This document shows, in pieces, positions 16,490 through 24,867 of a stretch of DNA of 64,000 nt (its first letter is position 1; the number at the start of each line of letters is the position of its first letter). The stretch is from Limnobacter sp. CACIAM 66H1 (GTDB lineage: Bacteria; Pseudomonadota; Gammaproteobacteria; Burkholderiales; Burkholderiaceae_B), in the NCBI RefSeq assembly GCF_001601825.1, contig NZ_LUJK01000002.1, positions 55,725 to 119,724 of the forward strand, in the 5' to 3' direction. Made by a program: the position numbers and the translations under genes. The notes below the pieces were generated by a model. It searched no databases. It saw nothing but the letters and a program-made list of their open reading frames with translations, and had not been told where the DNA came from.

Positions 16490-18774
16490 CCCTTCAATAC
16501 AATCGGCTCAATGGCCTCGCCTTGCGGCAGTATGCGGCCAATAATGGCGGTGTGTTCATAGCCCAGTTGCTTCAATGCAGCCACACAGGCCTCTGCTTTT
16601 TCGCCGGGCACGGTGGCCAGCAAACCACCTGCGGTTTGCGGATCAAATATCAATGGGTAGCGCGGGTCATTCACATACTCAGCCTGATTTCGAATGGCTC
16701 GGCGCAAGCGCACGTTCGCAGGTTGCAGAGAACTGACAATGCCTGCGCTGACCATGTCAAGCGCACCGTCCAGCAGGGGCAGGGCGCTTAAATCAAGTTC
16801 GGCATCCACTTCAGAGGGACGGGTCATTTCCACGAGGTGACCCAACAGGCCGAAACCAGTCAGGTCTGTACAAGCCTTCGATCCATATTCACGCAGGCAC
16901 TGTGCGCCCAAGCGGTTGCTTTTCACCATCGATTCCAGCGCAGCATCTATCCAGCGGCCTTTGGTTTTAAACTGCGGCAGGGCGGCGAACAAGGTGCCAG
17001 TGCCAATGGGTTTGGTCAGCAAAATTGCATCGCCAGGCCGCATGCCGCCCTTGATCATCACGCCATCCAGGTTTTCATCCACCAAACCGTTGATGGCAAA
17101 ACCCAGGGCCAACTCGCGGCCTTCTCCGGTGTGGCCACCCACCAATGCGCAGCCTGCATCGTTCAAAACCTCCACTGCACCACTCATCATTTGGAACAGC
17201 AGTTCCTCTACTTTCGACTCAAGCCCAGGCGGCACGGTGACCACGGCGGTGGCCGATTGCGCCTCGCCACCCATGGCAAACACATCGCCCAGTGCGTGGT
17301 TGGCTGCAACCTTCCCGAATATATAGGGATCGTCCACAAAAGCCCGGAAGAAGTCGACGGTGTGCACCATCGCTTTGCCGGGTGGCACTTTCACAATCGC
17401 CGCATCGTCAGGTGCATGCAGGCCCACCAATACATCTTCGCGATCCACGGGCTTTAGGTTACCCAGTGCGCGAGATAAAACCGTGGAACCCACCTTGGCA
17501 CCGCAGCCGCCACAGCGCATCGCAATTGCAGAAATGGCCTGCAGGCTTTCTTCCTGCGTCAGTGCCAAATTCGGTGTGCTGTTGCCCCCTGCTGGTTTTG
17601 CAGTTGGATCCATGTCTGGAAAGTCGCTGAATTTCGCCATGAAGCGGCGGTCAATCCAGTCCTTCCACTGCCACACCCAGGCGCCCGCAAAGCCAAGTGA
17701 GCCCTTGGAGGCCACTGCATATTTGTCACCAGTGCTGATCAAGGCCAGCCAGGTTTTCTGAGGGCGGTATTCGAGCAGGTCGGCACCCTGTACAAACAGG
17801 TGCAAATTTTTGGTCAAGGGTTTGCCCATGCGCACCGCGAATACACCAGCTTTTTCAAGTGGTGTACTGGTCAAATTCGCAATGTCGCCCGCTGCAAAAA
17901 TTTTGGGATCACGTGTGGTTTGCAGGGTGGGGCCCACATTGATGAAGCCGCGTGAATCCAGTTCAAGGTCGGTGTTTTTCAGCCAAGCTGCGCCTCCTGC
18001 TTGCGTCACCCACATGATTTCGTCAGCATGCAGGCGCTCACCTCGCTTGGTCTGCAGGGTGTGGCCATCCAGTTGAACCACCTCTGCATCCCGGTGAAGT
18101 ACCACGCCACGTTCATTCAATACTTTTTCGAAGCGAGCGCGCACGCCCGGGTTGTGGGTGGGCAGTACCTCGGCGTCTGCGGTGAACAGGTGAAATTCCA
18201 GTTCATCCGGATTGCGGCCCATGGTGCTCAGTTCATTGCGCAATCGGAATTGCATGGCCAAGGCCAGTTCAACACCGCCTGCACCACCACCCACCACAGC
18301 AATGGTAGTTTTGCCGGCATGGGTTTTTACTCGGTCCAGCAAGTTAACCCAGCGCTGATTGAATCGAGCAATCGGTTTCACGGGCACTGCATTTTCCAAC
18401 GCACCTGGCACCAGTTGAACTTGTGGAGTGCTGCCAATATTGATGGACAGCGCATCATAAGCCACAGGTGGGCGGTTCTTGCAGATCACTTTTTGATTGA
18501 CGCGATCAATACCCACCACTTCATCCTTGAACAGGCGTGCACCTGCAAAGGCACATAAGCGACCCAGGTCAATGTGTACATCGTCGTAACTGTAGTGGCC
18601 TGCAATATAGCCAGGCAGCATGCCGGAATAGGGGGTGTGAATATCGGTACAAATCAGGGTAAGGCGCACACCGGGCCAAGGCTTCATGCCAAACATGCGC
18701 AGCACACCCACATGACTGTGGCCACCGCCTACCAGCACAATGTCACGAAGAATGGGTTGATCAGATGTTTGCAT
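16486..18774 (-). CDS. selD: Fused flavin oxidoreductase and selenide,water dikinase (SelD/SenC-like)
   Basis: 762 aa in two parts. Residues 8-380 are a pyridine nucleotide-disulfide oxidoreductase of NDH-2 type (FAD site VGGGHSHVGVL at 15, NAD site VVGGGAGGVEL at 160, FAAGD at 293). Residues about 410-762 are selenophosphate synthetase, which makes selenophosphate from selenide and ATP. RCGGCGAKVG keeps Cys424 and Lys427, equal to E. coli Cys17 and Lys20, and GGHTGEGRELALGF, DLTGFGLLGHL and IFDPQTAGGLL follow. The start overlaps senB by 14 bp. With SenB upstream it may serve as SenC. The oxidoreductase half may feed selenide to the kinase half (inference). Confidence 0.93.
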   Translation of the reverse strand: MQTSDQPILRDIVLVGGGHSHVGVLRMFGMKPWPGVRLTLICTDIHTPYSGMLPGYIAGHYSYDDVHIDLGRLCAFAGARLFKDEVVGIDRVNQKVICKNRPPVAYDALSINIGSTPQVQLVPGALENAVPVKPIARFNQRWVNLLDRVKTHAGKTTIAVVGGGAGGVELALAMQFRLRNELSTMGRNPDELEFHLFTADAEVLPTHNPGVRARFEKVLNERGVVLHRDAEVVQLDGHTLQTKRGERLHADEIMWVTQAGGAAWLKNTDLELDSRGFINVGPTLQTTRDPKIFAAGDIANLTSTPLEKAGVFAVRMGKPLTKNLHLFVQGADLLEYRPQKTWLALISTGDKYAVASKGSLGFAGAWVWQWKDWIDRRFMAKFSDFPDMDPTAKPAGGNSTPNLALTQEESLQAISAIAMRCGGCGAKVGSTVLSRALGNLKPVDREDVLVGLHAPDDAAIVKVPPGKAMVHTVDFFRAFVDDPYIFGKVAANHALGDVFAMGGEAQSATAVVTVPPGLESKVEELLFQMMSGAVEVLNDAGCALVGGHTGEGRELALGFAINGLVDENLDGVMIKGGMRPGDAILLTKPIGTGTLFAALPQFKTKGRWIDAALESMVKSNRLGAQCLREYGSKACTDLTGFGLLGHLVEMTRPSEVDAELDLSALPLLDGALDMVSAGIVSSLQPANVRLRRAIRNQAEYVNDPRYPLIFDPQTAGGLLATVPGEKAEACVAALKQLGYEHTAIIGRILPQGEAIEPIVLKG

Positions 18775-19835
18775 GGTTTACTTCTTGTGGGTTGAGTTTG
18801 TTGTTGTATTGAACTGCTCGTTGTACGAGTGCAATTAACTGGTTTTGTTCGTTTTCTGGGGCAAATAGTTTGGCCCGCTCGGCGCATTGGTTTTTCAGCT
18901 TGGCATACAAACTGGATTTACCCGGTGGCAGGGGTTTCGGATTCACAATGTCCTCCTGCAACTGGGTTAGCACATTGGCCAACGCATGCGCATTGCCCAG
19001 GGGAAAATAACCGGGGTAGCCTGCGCCCAACATGCCAATGTTGCCGTCGATGTAACTCGCCACTACAGGTGTCCCACTGCACACAGCTTCCATGATCACA
19101 TGTGCGCCCCCCTCCATTTTGCTGGCGTGTACCAGCACATGGGCACGTTGAATTCGTGCTCGGGTTGTACTGTGCGGCTGGTTGCCCAGCCACCGGTAAT
19201 TGGGGCAAGCCTGCATGGTCTCCTCAGCGGCTTGGGCCAACTCCGGGTCGAGTGGACCACCAATGTGGTCGATGAAAATATCGGGGTAAGCACGCAGCAA
19301 TACCGCTGCCTCCATGAGGGTTTGGGGCATTTTTTCATCCCGAAGATGCCCCACCATGACAACCTTCAATCGGCGTTTTGCCTTCGCGAGCGTTTTGCGT
19401 GAAGAGGTGGATTGAAAAATTACCGATGTTTTTTTCTTGCAGGGCTTCGCCCAGTTTCTCGGTGCCTTTTTCTTGCAGCACGATCAGATGCCGTGCCAAC
19501 TCCAGCGATTTTTGGGCTGTTTCGTCGGTGTCAATGTCGCGATACAGGTCGGTGCCTGTCAGCGCCAGTATTAGCCCCAGGCTTCCTTGCGCATCTGTGC
19601 CGCGGCTTTGCGCCCAAGTTGCGATTGAATCGGCAGAACGCCGCGCATGCAGCGCAATCATTGCAACATCGTTTTGTGTGGCCAGGTTGCTTTCCCAATG
19701 CTTCACAATGCGCACATTAAAATGCCCGGATAAAAACAATTGCCAGCGGCGGGCGGTTTGCCAGTTGCCGTTGTTGGAATCGGCAAGAGCGGGGCTTACG
19801 ATGGCGACGGACGGTTTAATCAAGACAACAGCCAC
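18761..19835 (-). pseudogene. senB: SenB-type selenosugar synthase (GT-B glycosyltransferase), frameshifted
   Basis: Two overlapping frames give one glycosyltransferase. The N-terminal frame (from a GTG at 19835 or TTG at 19823; frame open from 19946) has IVSPALADSNNGNWQTARRWQ, MIALHARRSA and LTGTDLYRDI. The C-terminal frame (18761-19369) has VMVGHLRDEKMPQTL, YRWLGN, IQRAHVLVHASKMEGGAHVIMEA and GTPVVAS. They join as LFTQNA/AKAKRRLKVVMVGH through a 1- or 2-base shift near 19385-19392. This is the family (SenB) that joins selenophosphate-derived selenium to a UDP-sugar in selenoneine biosynthesis. It is followed by the SelD fusion with a 14-bp overlap. If the shift is real, the enzyme is dead. 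Confidence 0.85.
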
Positions 19836-19940
19836 TTCATTGGATAGGGGTGAATTTGGGGTGCCAACCACCCAAGGTGGTACACTGCGACCCTGAAGAA
19901 GTTTACACGATACAACCCGCCACTCACCGCGAGAACCCGC

Positions 19941-21134
19941 ATGCACTCAGCTCAAGAAAACCCTGTGATCCAATGGACCAAAGGCGATGAAACCTTCAGT
20001 GCGCGCTGGCAGTCGGAGCGCAATTTGGCGGTGCCGGGCAAAGTGATGTTGGCCGACGACACACTGACCGCGGACATGGCGTACCGCCTGGCCTGTGAGG
20101 GCAACGTGTTTTTGTGGCAAAGCGATTTCCAGAATGCACGCCAATTGATGCAGGCCCTGGTGCGACGGGTCGACAAAAATGCCGAGCATAAAAAGAGCAA
20201 GGCCGCCAAGTCAGGCAAGGCCGATGTGGAGTATCCGCAAAAGTTTCACCTGTACCGCCAGGCACAAGCCCAACGTGCACGAATTCTGGGTTCCATCCTG
20301 ATTCCGTTCAACGCGGATTACAGCATTCCTTTGCGCCGTGCACCCGACGTGCTGACTGCTTGCAGCGAAGCATGGGGGGAACCGCAAGCCGGAGGCCCAA
20401 TGATTGTGACCTCACTGCGCGAGATGATGGGCGTGGTGGGTGCGCATGAATGGCGCAAGAAGGGTGTGGATGTACCAGCCCTTGGCGACCCGCCCAACAA
20501 CCGAATTCATCCGTATTACGGTGTTTTTTCGCCTGTGCGCGGCGAGTATGTGGATTTGGTACTCAAAGCACCTTTACCCAAAGCTTGTGAGGTCAATGGC
20601 TCGGCCGTGGATGTGGGTACAGGCACTGGCGTGTTGGCTGCGGTGTTGGCCCAGCGCTGGTTGAGCAATATTGTGGCCACCGACAACGACCCACGCGCAC
20701 TGGAATGTGCGCAATTCAATATCCAGAATTTGGGCATGGGCAAGCAGGTGAAAGTGGTACAGGCTGACTTGTTTCCCGACAGCAAAGCCGATTTGATTGT
20801 GTGCAACCCGCCTTGGTTGCCGGGCAAGCCCACTTCACCGATTGAACGCGCCATTTACGATGAAAACAGTGGCATGTTGAAAGCTTACCTGGCGGGCCTG
20901 GCTGCGCATTTGAATGCGGGCGGAGAAGGCTGGTTGATCTTGTCGGATTTGGCGGAACATTTAAAGTTGCGCACACGGGAAGAGTTGCTGGGCTGGATTG
21001 AGCTGGCGGGCCTGAAAGTATTGGGCCGGACAGATGCAAAGCCCAAACATGGCAAGGCCTTTGATGCCAGTGATGCGCTGTTTGATGCACGGTCCAAGGA
21101 AGTGACCAGTTTGTGGCGACTTGCTGCTGGCTAA
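19941..21134 (+). CDS. Class I SAM-dependent methyltransferase with NPPW motif
   Basis: 397 aa. The C-terminal half holds a Rossmann methyltransferase: SAM site AVDVGTGTGVLAAVLAQRW at about 225-245, acidic ATDNDPRALECA, and IVCNPPWLPG, the (N/D)PP(Y/F/W) motif of N-methyltransferases such as PrmC and RsmC. The N-terminal 190 residues match nothing I recognise. It is divergent from senB with about 105 bp between them and points toward egtD. A role in the selenium island is suggested only by place; protein or RNA methylation is the default reading. Confidence 0.8.
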   Translation: MHSAQENPVIQWTKGDETFSARWQSERNLAVPGKVMLADDTLTADMAYRLACEGNVFLWQSDFQNARQLMQALVRRVDKNAEHKKSKAAKSGKADVEYPQKFHLYRQAQAQRARILGSILIPFNADYSIPLRRAPDVLTACSEAWGEPQAGGPMIVTSLREMMGVVGAHEWRKKGVDVPALGDPPNNRIHPYYGVFSPVRGEYVDLVLKAPLPKACEVNGSAVDVGTGTGVLAAVLAQRWLSNIVATDNDPRALECAQFNIQNLGMGKQVKVVQADLFPDSKADLIVCNPPWLPGKPTSPIERAIYDENSGMLKAYLAGLAAHLNAGGEGWLILSDLAEHLKLRTREELLGWIELAGLKVLGRTDAKPKHGKAFDASDALFDARSKEVTSLWRLAAG

Positions 21135-21200
21135 TTGGCATGCCTGTTGTCGCTATCGTTGCGCATTGCTTATCTCTTAATCAGCGCGAATCCCAATGCG

Positions 21201-21268
21201 TTCGCCTGAAAACCTGTATTTCCCTTTTTGATATTCACACTGACTCACCAAGCTTGGCAAAAAAACCG
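21201..21268 (-). repeat. Fragment of the dispersed repeat (copy D)
   Basis: The stretch AACCTGTATTTCCCTTTTTG...TTCAC.CTGACTCACC...TTGGCAAAAA matches the reverse complement of copy C at about 54228-54286 with about ten differences in 68 bp. It lies in the 171-bp gap between the convergent methyltransferase and egtD genes. Confidence 0.75.
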
Positions 21269-21305
21269 GCAATCCCGCTGAGTTGGCGATACGAATTGTC
21301 AGCCT

Positions 21306-22286
21306 TCAAGCCTTTGCCCAAAACACTGCAAACTTCTGTTCGGGGTCAGTGTAGGCCTTGCAGGCCACAAACCCGGCACGTTTCAGCAAATCCTCAAAGC
21401 CGGTCAGTGTCCACTTGTATGAATTTTCAGTGTGAATTCGCTCGCCTTCTACAAACTGGCGTTCACCACCTTCCCAGGTCACCACAACATCGCGCAGTGC
21501 TTCCAGGTGCATCTCAATGCGGTTCAGTTCAGTGTTGTACAGACCGATGTGTTTCCAGTCTTCCAGTTGGAAGTTGGTGCCAGCCAGCGTGTTGAAGTGC
21601 AGCAGCATGTTGCGGTTAAATGCGGCGGTCACGCCCAAGGCGTCGTCGTAAGCTGCTTCAAGCACCGCTTTGCTTTTTACCAGGTCGACTCCAATCAACA
21701 GGCCGCCACCGGGCGCTGTTGCACACACAGCATGCACCTGTTTCAAAAACAACAGTGCTTCTTCAGGTGTGAAGTTGCCGATGCTGGAGCCTGGGTAAAA
21801 CATGATTCGCGGTTGCGAGGGGTTCAAGGCCAGACCAGCAGGCAAGTTCAGTTCGCTGGAAAAATCGAGGCCTACCCCCGCCATTTCCAGTTCTGGAAAT
21901 TGCCGTTGCAGGCATTCCAGCGAGCCTTTCAAAAAGTCCACGGAAATGTCCACGGCCACATAACGTGCCGGGTGAAACACATTGAAAAGTTTGGCTGCTT
22001 TTTCGCAATTGCCCGCCCCCAGGTCGATGAACACCGAGCCCTTGGGCACCTGCCTGCCCATGTCATGCCCGTGGCTTGCAAAAATCAGTGCTTCGGTGCG
22101 GGTGGGGTAGTACTCGGGTATGCAGGTAATGGCCTCGAACAGTTTGGAGCCCAATTCGTCATACAGGTACTTGGGCGAGGTATGTGCCTTGCTGGCACGC
22201 AGGCCACTGAGCAATTCTTCGCGAATATGTTCGGCCTGTCCCTGGTAAATCTGGATGAATTGTGGTGTCGGGTTCATGGGTTTCAT
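21306..22286 (-). CDS. egtD: L-histidine N-alpha-methyltransferase (hercynine synthesis)
   Basis: 326 aa, usual EgtD length. It trimethylates histidine with three SAM to give hercynine, precursor of ergothioneine and selenoneine. Family blocks: TSPKYLYDELGSKLFEAITCIPEYYPTRTE near 35-65, SAM motif VFIDLGAGNCEKAAKLF, MFYPGSSIGNF, GGGLLIGVDLVKSKAVLEAAYDDALGVTAAFNRNML, and the C-terminal SYKWTLTGFEDLLKRAGF. It lies 13 bp after the second PhnE-type permease and so ends the importer operon. Neither EgtB nor SenA is present nearby. Alternative starts exist at ATG codons 1 and 4. Confidence 0.95.
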   Translation of the reverse strand: MKPMNPTPQFIQIYQGQAEHIREELLSGLRASKAHTSPKYLYDELGSKLFEAITCIPEYYPTRTEALIFASHGHDMGRQVPKGSVFIDLGAGNCEKAAKLFNVFHPARYVAVDISVDFLKGSLECLQRQFPELEMAGVGLDFSSELNLPAGLALNPSQPRIMFYPGSSIGNFTPEEALLFLKQVHAVCATAPGGGLLIGVDLVKSKAVLEAAYDDALGVTAAFNRNMLLHFNTLAGTNFQLEDWKHIGLYNTELNRIEMHLEALRDVVVTWEGGERQFVEGERIHTENSYKWTLTGFEDLLKRAGFVACKAYTDPEQKFAVFWAKA

Positions 22287-22299
22287 GGGTTCAACGAGA

Positions 22300-23118
22300 T
22301 CATCGGGTCATGGTCCGGCGCAAGTGGTAGCTCATGCTGTCCACAATTGCGACCAACAGCAACATGGCTGCCAAAATGGTGGCGGTTTTGCCCATCTGGA
22401 ACAAGCCCATGTGGAACGACAACAATTGCCCCAAACCGCCAGCACCCACCACGCCCAAGACTGCGGCGGCGCGGATGTTGTTTTCCCAGCGATACAGGGT
22501 GTAGCTCATGAGCTGGGGCAATACCTGTGGCAGGGTGGTGAAGTAAAACACCTTCAAATTGCCCACACCCTGCGTACGCAGCGCATCGGCAGGCTCAGGA
22601 GGCGCATTTTCAATGGATTCAGCAAACAGCCTGCCCAGTACCCCTGTGGTGTGAAAAGCCAAGGCCAGTGTGCCGGCAAACGGTCCCAAGCCTGCGGAAA
22701 TCAGCAGCAGCGCGGCCCACACCAGTTCAGGTATCGAGCGCAATGCATTCAGCACCCAGCGAGTAGGGGTTCGCATCAGGCCCTTGTCGTTGCTGTGCAA
22801 TTTGCTGGCAGGTATGGCCAAAGCCAGCCCCGCCGCCGCTGCCAGGCCCGTGCCCAACAGTGACATGGCCAGCGTTTCAAGTGTGCCCCAGCCCACTTTG
22901 ATCAGGAATGCGGACTGCGTGTCCATCGGGAAAAACTCAGCGATGAATCGCCCCATGGATCGAAATGCTTCCATGGACAAAAACTCGCCCCATTTCAAAT
23001 TCAGTGTCCAGAAGCTCGCGATGACCACAGCCAACAAGCCAAGCAGCAGTGCGGCGGTGCCGCCTTTCATCACAGGCGGTGCTTTGGTGGGGCAGATTGC
23101 ATTTGGCAAATTACTCAT
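22300..23118 (-). CDS. phnE: PhnE-type ABC transporter permease (second)
   Basis: 272 aa inner-membrane permease of the phosphonate/phosphite/selenate importer group, with about 6 TM segments. The family loops LRSIPELVWAALLLI, ALAFHTTGVLGRLFAESIE and TLPQVLPQLMSYTLYRWENNIRAAAVLGVVGAGGLG are clear. Its start overlaps the first PhnE permease stop by 4 bp, and egtD follows 13 bp later. Two different PhnE subunits imply a heterodimeric channel. Confidence 0.92.
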   Translation of the reverse strand: MSNLPNAICPTKAPPVMKGGTAALLLGLLAVVIASFWTLNLKWGEFLSMEAFRSMGRFIAEFFPMDTQSAFLIKVGWGTLETLAMSLLGTGLAAAAGLALAIPASKLHSNDKGLMRTPTRWVLNALRSIPELVWAALLLISAGLGPFAGTLALAFHTTGVLGRLFAESIENAPPEPADALRTQGVGNLKVFYFTTLPQVLPQLMSYTLYRWENNIRAAAVLGVVGAGGLGQLLSFHMGLFQMGKTATILAAMLLLVAIVDSMSYHLRRTMTR

Positions 23119-23975
23119 AGCAGTCGCTTCCTGAAAAACGCGCTGACTGCATCGGCCAAAGCCACCAACAAGATGAAAACGATCAACATGGTTGATACTT
23201 CACCCCCGTTGAACATTTTCATCGAGTTGTCGAGCTCTTGCCCCAGCCCGCCTGCACCTACAAAGCCCAGTACGACCGAGGATCGAATTGCGCATTCCCA
23301 GCGGTACACCGTGTAGGACGTCAACTCCATCACGTTCTGGGGCAACAGCCCGTAAAAGAAAGCCTGTAAACGGCCAGAGCCGTTTCTCAGCAATGTCTCT
23401 GTCGGGGTGGTCTCCCCACTTTCCAGAATTTCACCATAGACTTTGCCCAACATACCGCCGTACGTGAGTGCAATCGCCAGCACGCCAGCGGTGGGGCCAA
23501 GACCCACTACGCGAACAAATACCAATGCCCACACCAGCTCGGGAATGCTTCGGAGCACAATCAAGGTCCAGCGGATGGTTTGCCGTATCGCGAAGGGCAG
23601 TGCAGCCATTTTCCCCGAGATGGCGGATACCGACAAAACCCGCGTGGACAAAATGGTGAGCGGAAAGGCGATGACGAGCGCCAGCACCATACCCGCTGTG
23701 GCAATCGCCACTGTTTTCCAGGTTTCACGCAGAATTCTGGCGAGCAGATCGGGTTCGAGTACCGGTGGGAAAAAGCTGCCAATAAACTCGGCGCTGATTC
23801 TCATGTTTTCGGCTTCAAACAAAACCGAAGGCCGAAATTCGGTGGCCTCGGTCAGCGGCCACAACAGCAGGACTGTAAAAATGATCCAGAACAGCCGTTG
23901 ATGCCAGGCCGGGTCGCGTGCCGGCACATCAAACCGTGGGTTATGTACTGGTAAATGCAGGCTGTTCATCGGCAA
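23115..23975 (-). CDS. phnE: PhnE-type ABC transporter permease (first)
   Basis: 286 aa, paralogue of the next gene with the same blocks: VLRSIPELVWALVFVRVVGLGP, YGGMLGKVYGEILES, FFYGLLPQNVMELTSYTVYRWECAIRSSVVLGFVGAGGLGQ. A hydrophobic signal-anchor lies at about residues 29-43. It overlaps the ATPase gene by 10 bp upstream and the second permease by 4 bp downstream. No C-P lyase or phosphonatase genes are near, which argues against a plain phosphonate importer. Confidence 0.92.
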   Translation of the reverse strand: MPMNSLHLPVHNPRFDVPARDPAWHQRLFWIIFTVLLLWPLTEATEFRPSVLFEAENMRISAEFIGSFFPPVLEPDLLARILRETWKTVAIATAGMVLALVIAFPLTILSTRVLSVSAISGKMAALPFAIRQTIRWTLIVLRSIPELVWALVFVRVVGLGPTAGVLAIALTYGGMLGKVYGEILESGETTPTETLLRNGSGRLQAFFYGLLPQNVMELTSYTVYRWECAIRSSVVLGFVGAGGLGQELDNSMKMFNGGEVSTMLIVFILLVALADAVSAFFRKRLL

Positions 23976-24808
23976 TTGTTGACCACAACTGCGGGCGTTA
24001 CACGCTCGAATTGTTTCTCGATCAATTCACGGTCTTGCTGACCCAGAAGCTCATGCTCATATTGAGAGTAGAGTGATTTCAGCATCGCCGGGGTTACTTG
24101 ATCGGTGGGCAAATCAAATTCGATTTGGCCATGGCGCAGGCCCACAATGCGATTGAAGAATGCCAAAGCCATGTCCACCTGGTGCAAGGTGCACACCAAG
24201 GTAATCCCGTTTTCGCGTGCAGTCTCTGTGAGTGCCGACATGGCCAGCCGAGCCCGAGTGGGGTCAAGTGCTGACAAGGGTTCGTCCACAAGCCACAGTT
24301 TGGCAGGGGAGACGAACAGGCGGGCCAAACCAACCCTTTGGCGTTCACCACCCGAAAGCCGGTCAACGCGTTCAAAAATTTTCTCGGGCAAATCAAGCTT
24401 GCTCAGCGCGTGGTGCGCAGCCGGAATATCAACCGGATAGAACAACGATTTGATGCTTTGCGCGAGGTTCATGGCCGGCAAACGCCCGGCCAAAACTGAA
24501 GTGATCACGCGTTGCCGTGGTGGCAGTGGCGGAACCTGGGGCGCAACAATCAATTGACCGCGCAGCTTTTGCAAATTGCGCTTGCTTAAGGCCCAGGGAT
24601 TTTGGTCGTTTAAGTTGACCTTGCCATTCAACGGTTTGAGGGTGCATGAGAGCACCTGAAGCAGCGTGGTCTTGCCTGCGCCTGAGGGCCCGATCAATGC
24701 GATTTGTTCTCCGCTGTCCACTTGCAGCGACATTTTCTTGATCGCCGGTGTGCTGCTGGAGGGTGCCGAGGGATGGCAGGCATCAATGTCCTGAATTTGA
24801 AGCTTCAC
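23966..24808 (-). CDS. phnC: PhnC-type ABC transporter ATP-binding protein
   Basis: 280 aa. Walker A GPSGAGKTT, signature LSGGERQRVGLARL, Walker B LWLVDEPLSALDPTRA and switch His in CTLHQVDMA. It is a close PhnC relative. It stands 59 bp after the binding-protein gene, behind a GC-rich inverted repeat, and overlaps the first permease by 10 bp. Confidence 0.93.
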   Translation of the reverse strand: MKLQIQDIDACHPSAPSSSTPAIKKMSLQVDSGEQIALIGPSGAGKTTLLQVLSCTLKPLNGKVNLNDQNPWALSKRNLQKLRGQLIVAPQVPPLPPRQRVITSVLAGRLPAMNLAQSIKSLFYPVDIPAAHHALSKLDLPEKIFERVDRLSGGERQRVGLARLFVSPAKLWLVDEPLSALDPTRARLAMSALTETARENGITLVCTLHQVDMALAFFNRIVGLRHGQIEFDLPTDQVTPAMLKSLYSQYEHELLGQQDRELIEKQFERVTPAVVVNNCR

Positions 24809-24833
24809 TGCGCTGCGTTCCCCATATTACTGC

Positions 24834-24856
24834 GAGGGCCCAGTGCGGGCCCCCTT
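24834..24856 (-). promoter_or_regulatory. GC-rich hairpin between binding protein and ATPase genes
   Basis: GGGCCC-GCACT-GGGCCC on the minus strand, in the 59-bp gap between the PhnD-like gene and phnC. There is no T run on the minus strand after it. It could protect the upstream mRNA or weaken read-through, so that more binding protein than transporter is made, as is common in importer operons. Confidence 0.4.
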
Positions 24857-24867
24857 CTACTCTTTGA

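Noticed and set aside
19335..19392. In-frame UGA read as selenocysteine in senB
   Set aside because: The second half lies in another frame, so read-through of the stop would not restore the protein. A base shift is needed, and no SECIS-like hairpin was seen.
21432..22511. 359-aa rightward frame opposite egtD
   Set aside because: Antisense shadow; EgtD motifs on the minus strand are decisive.
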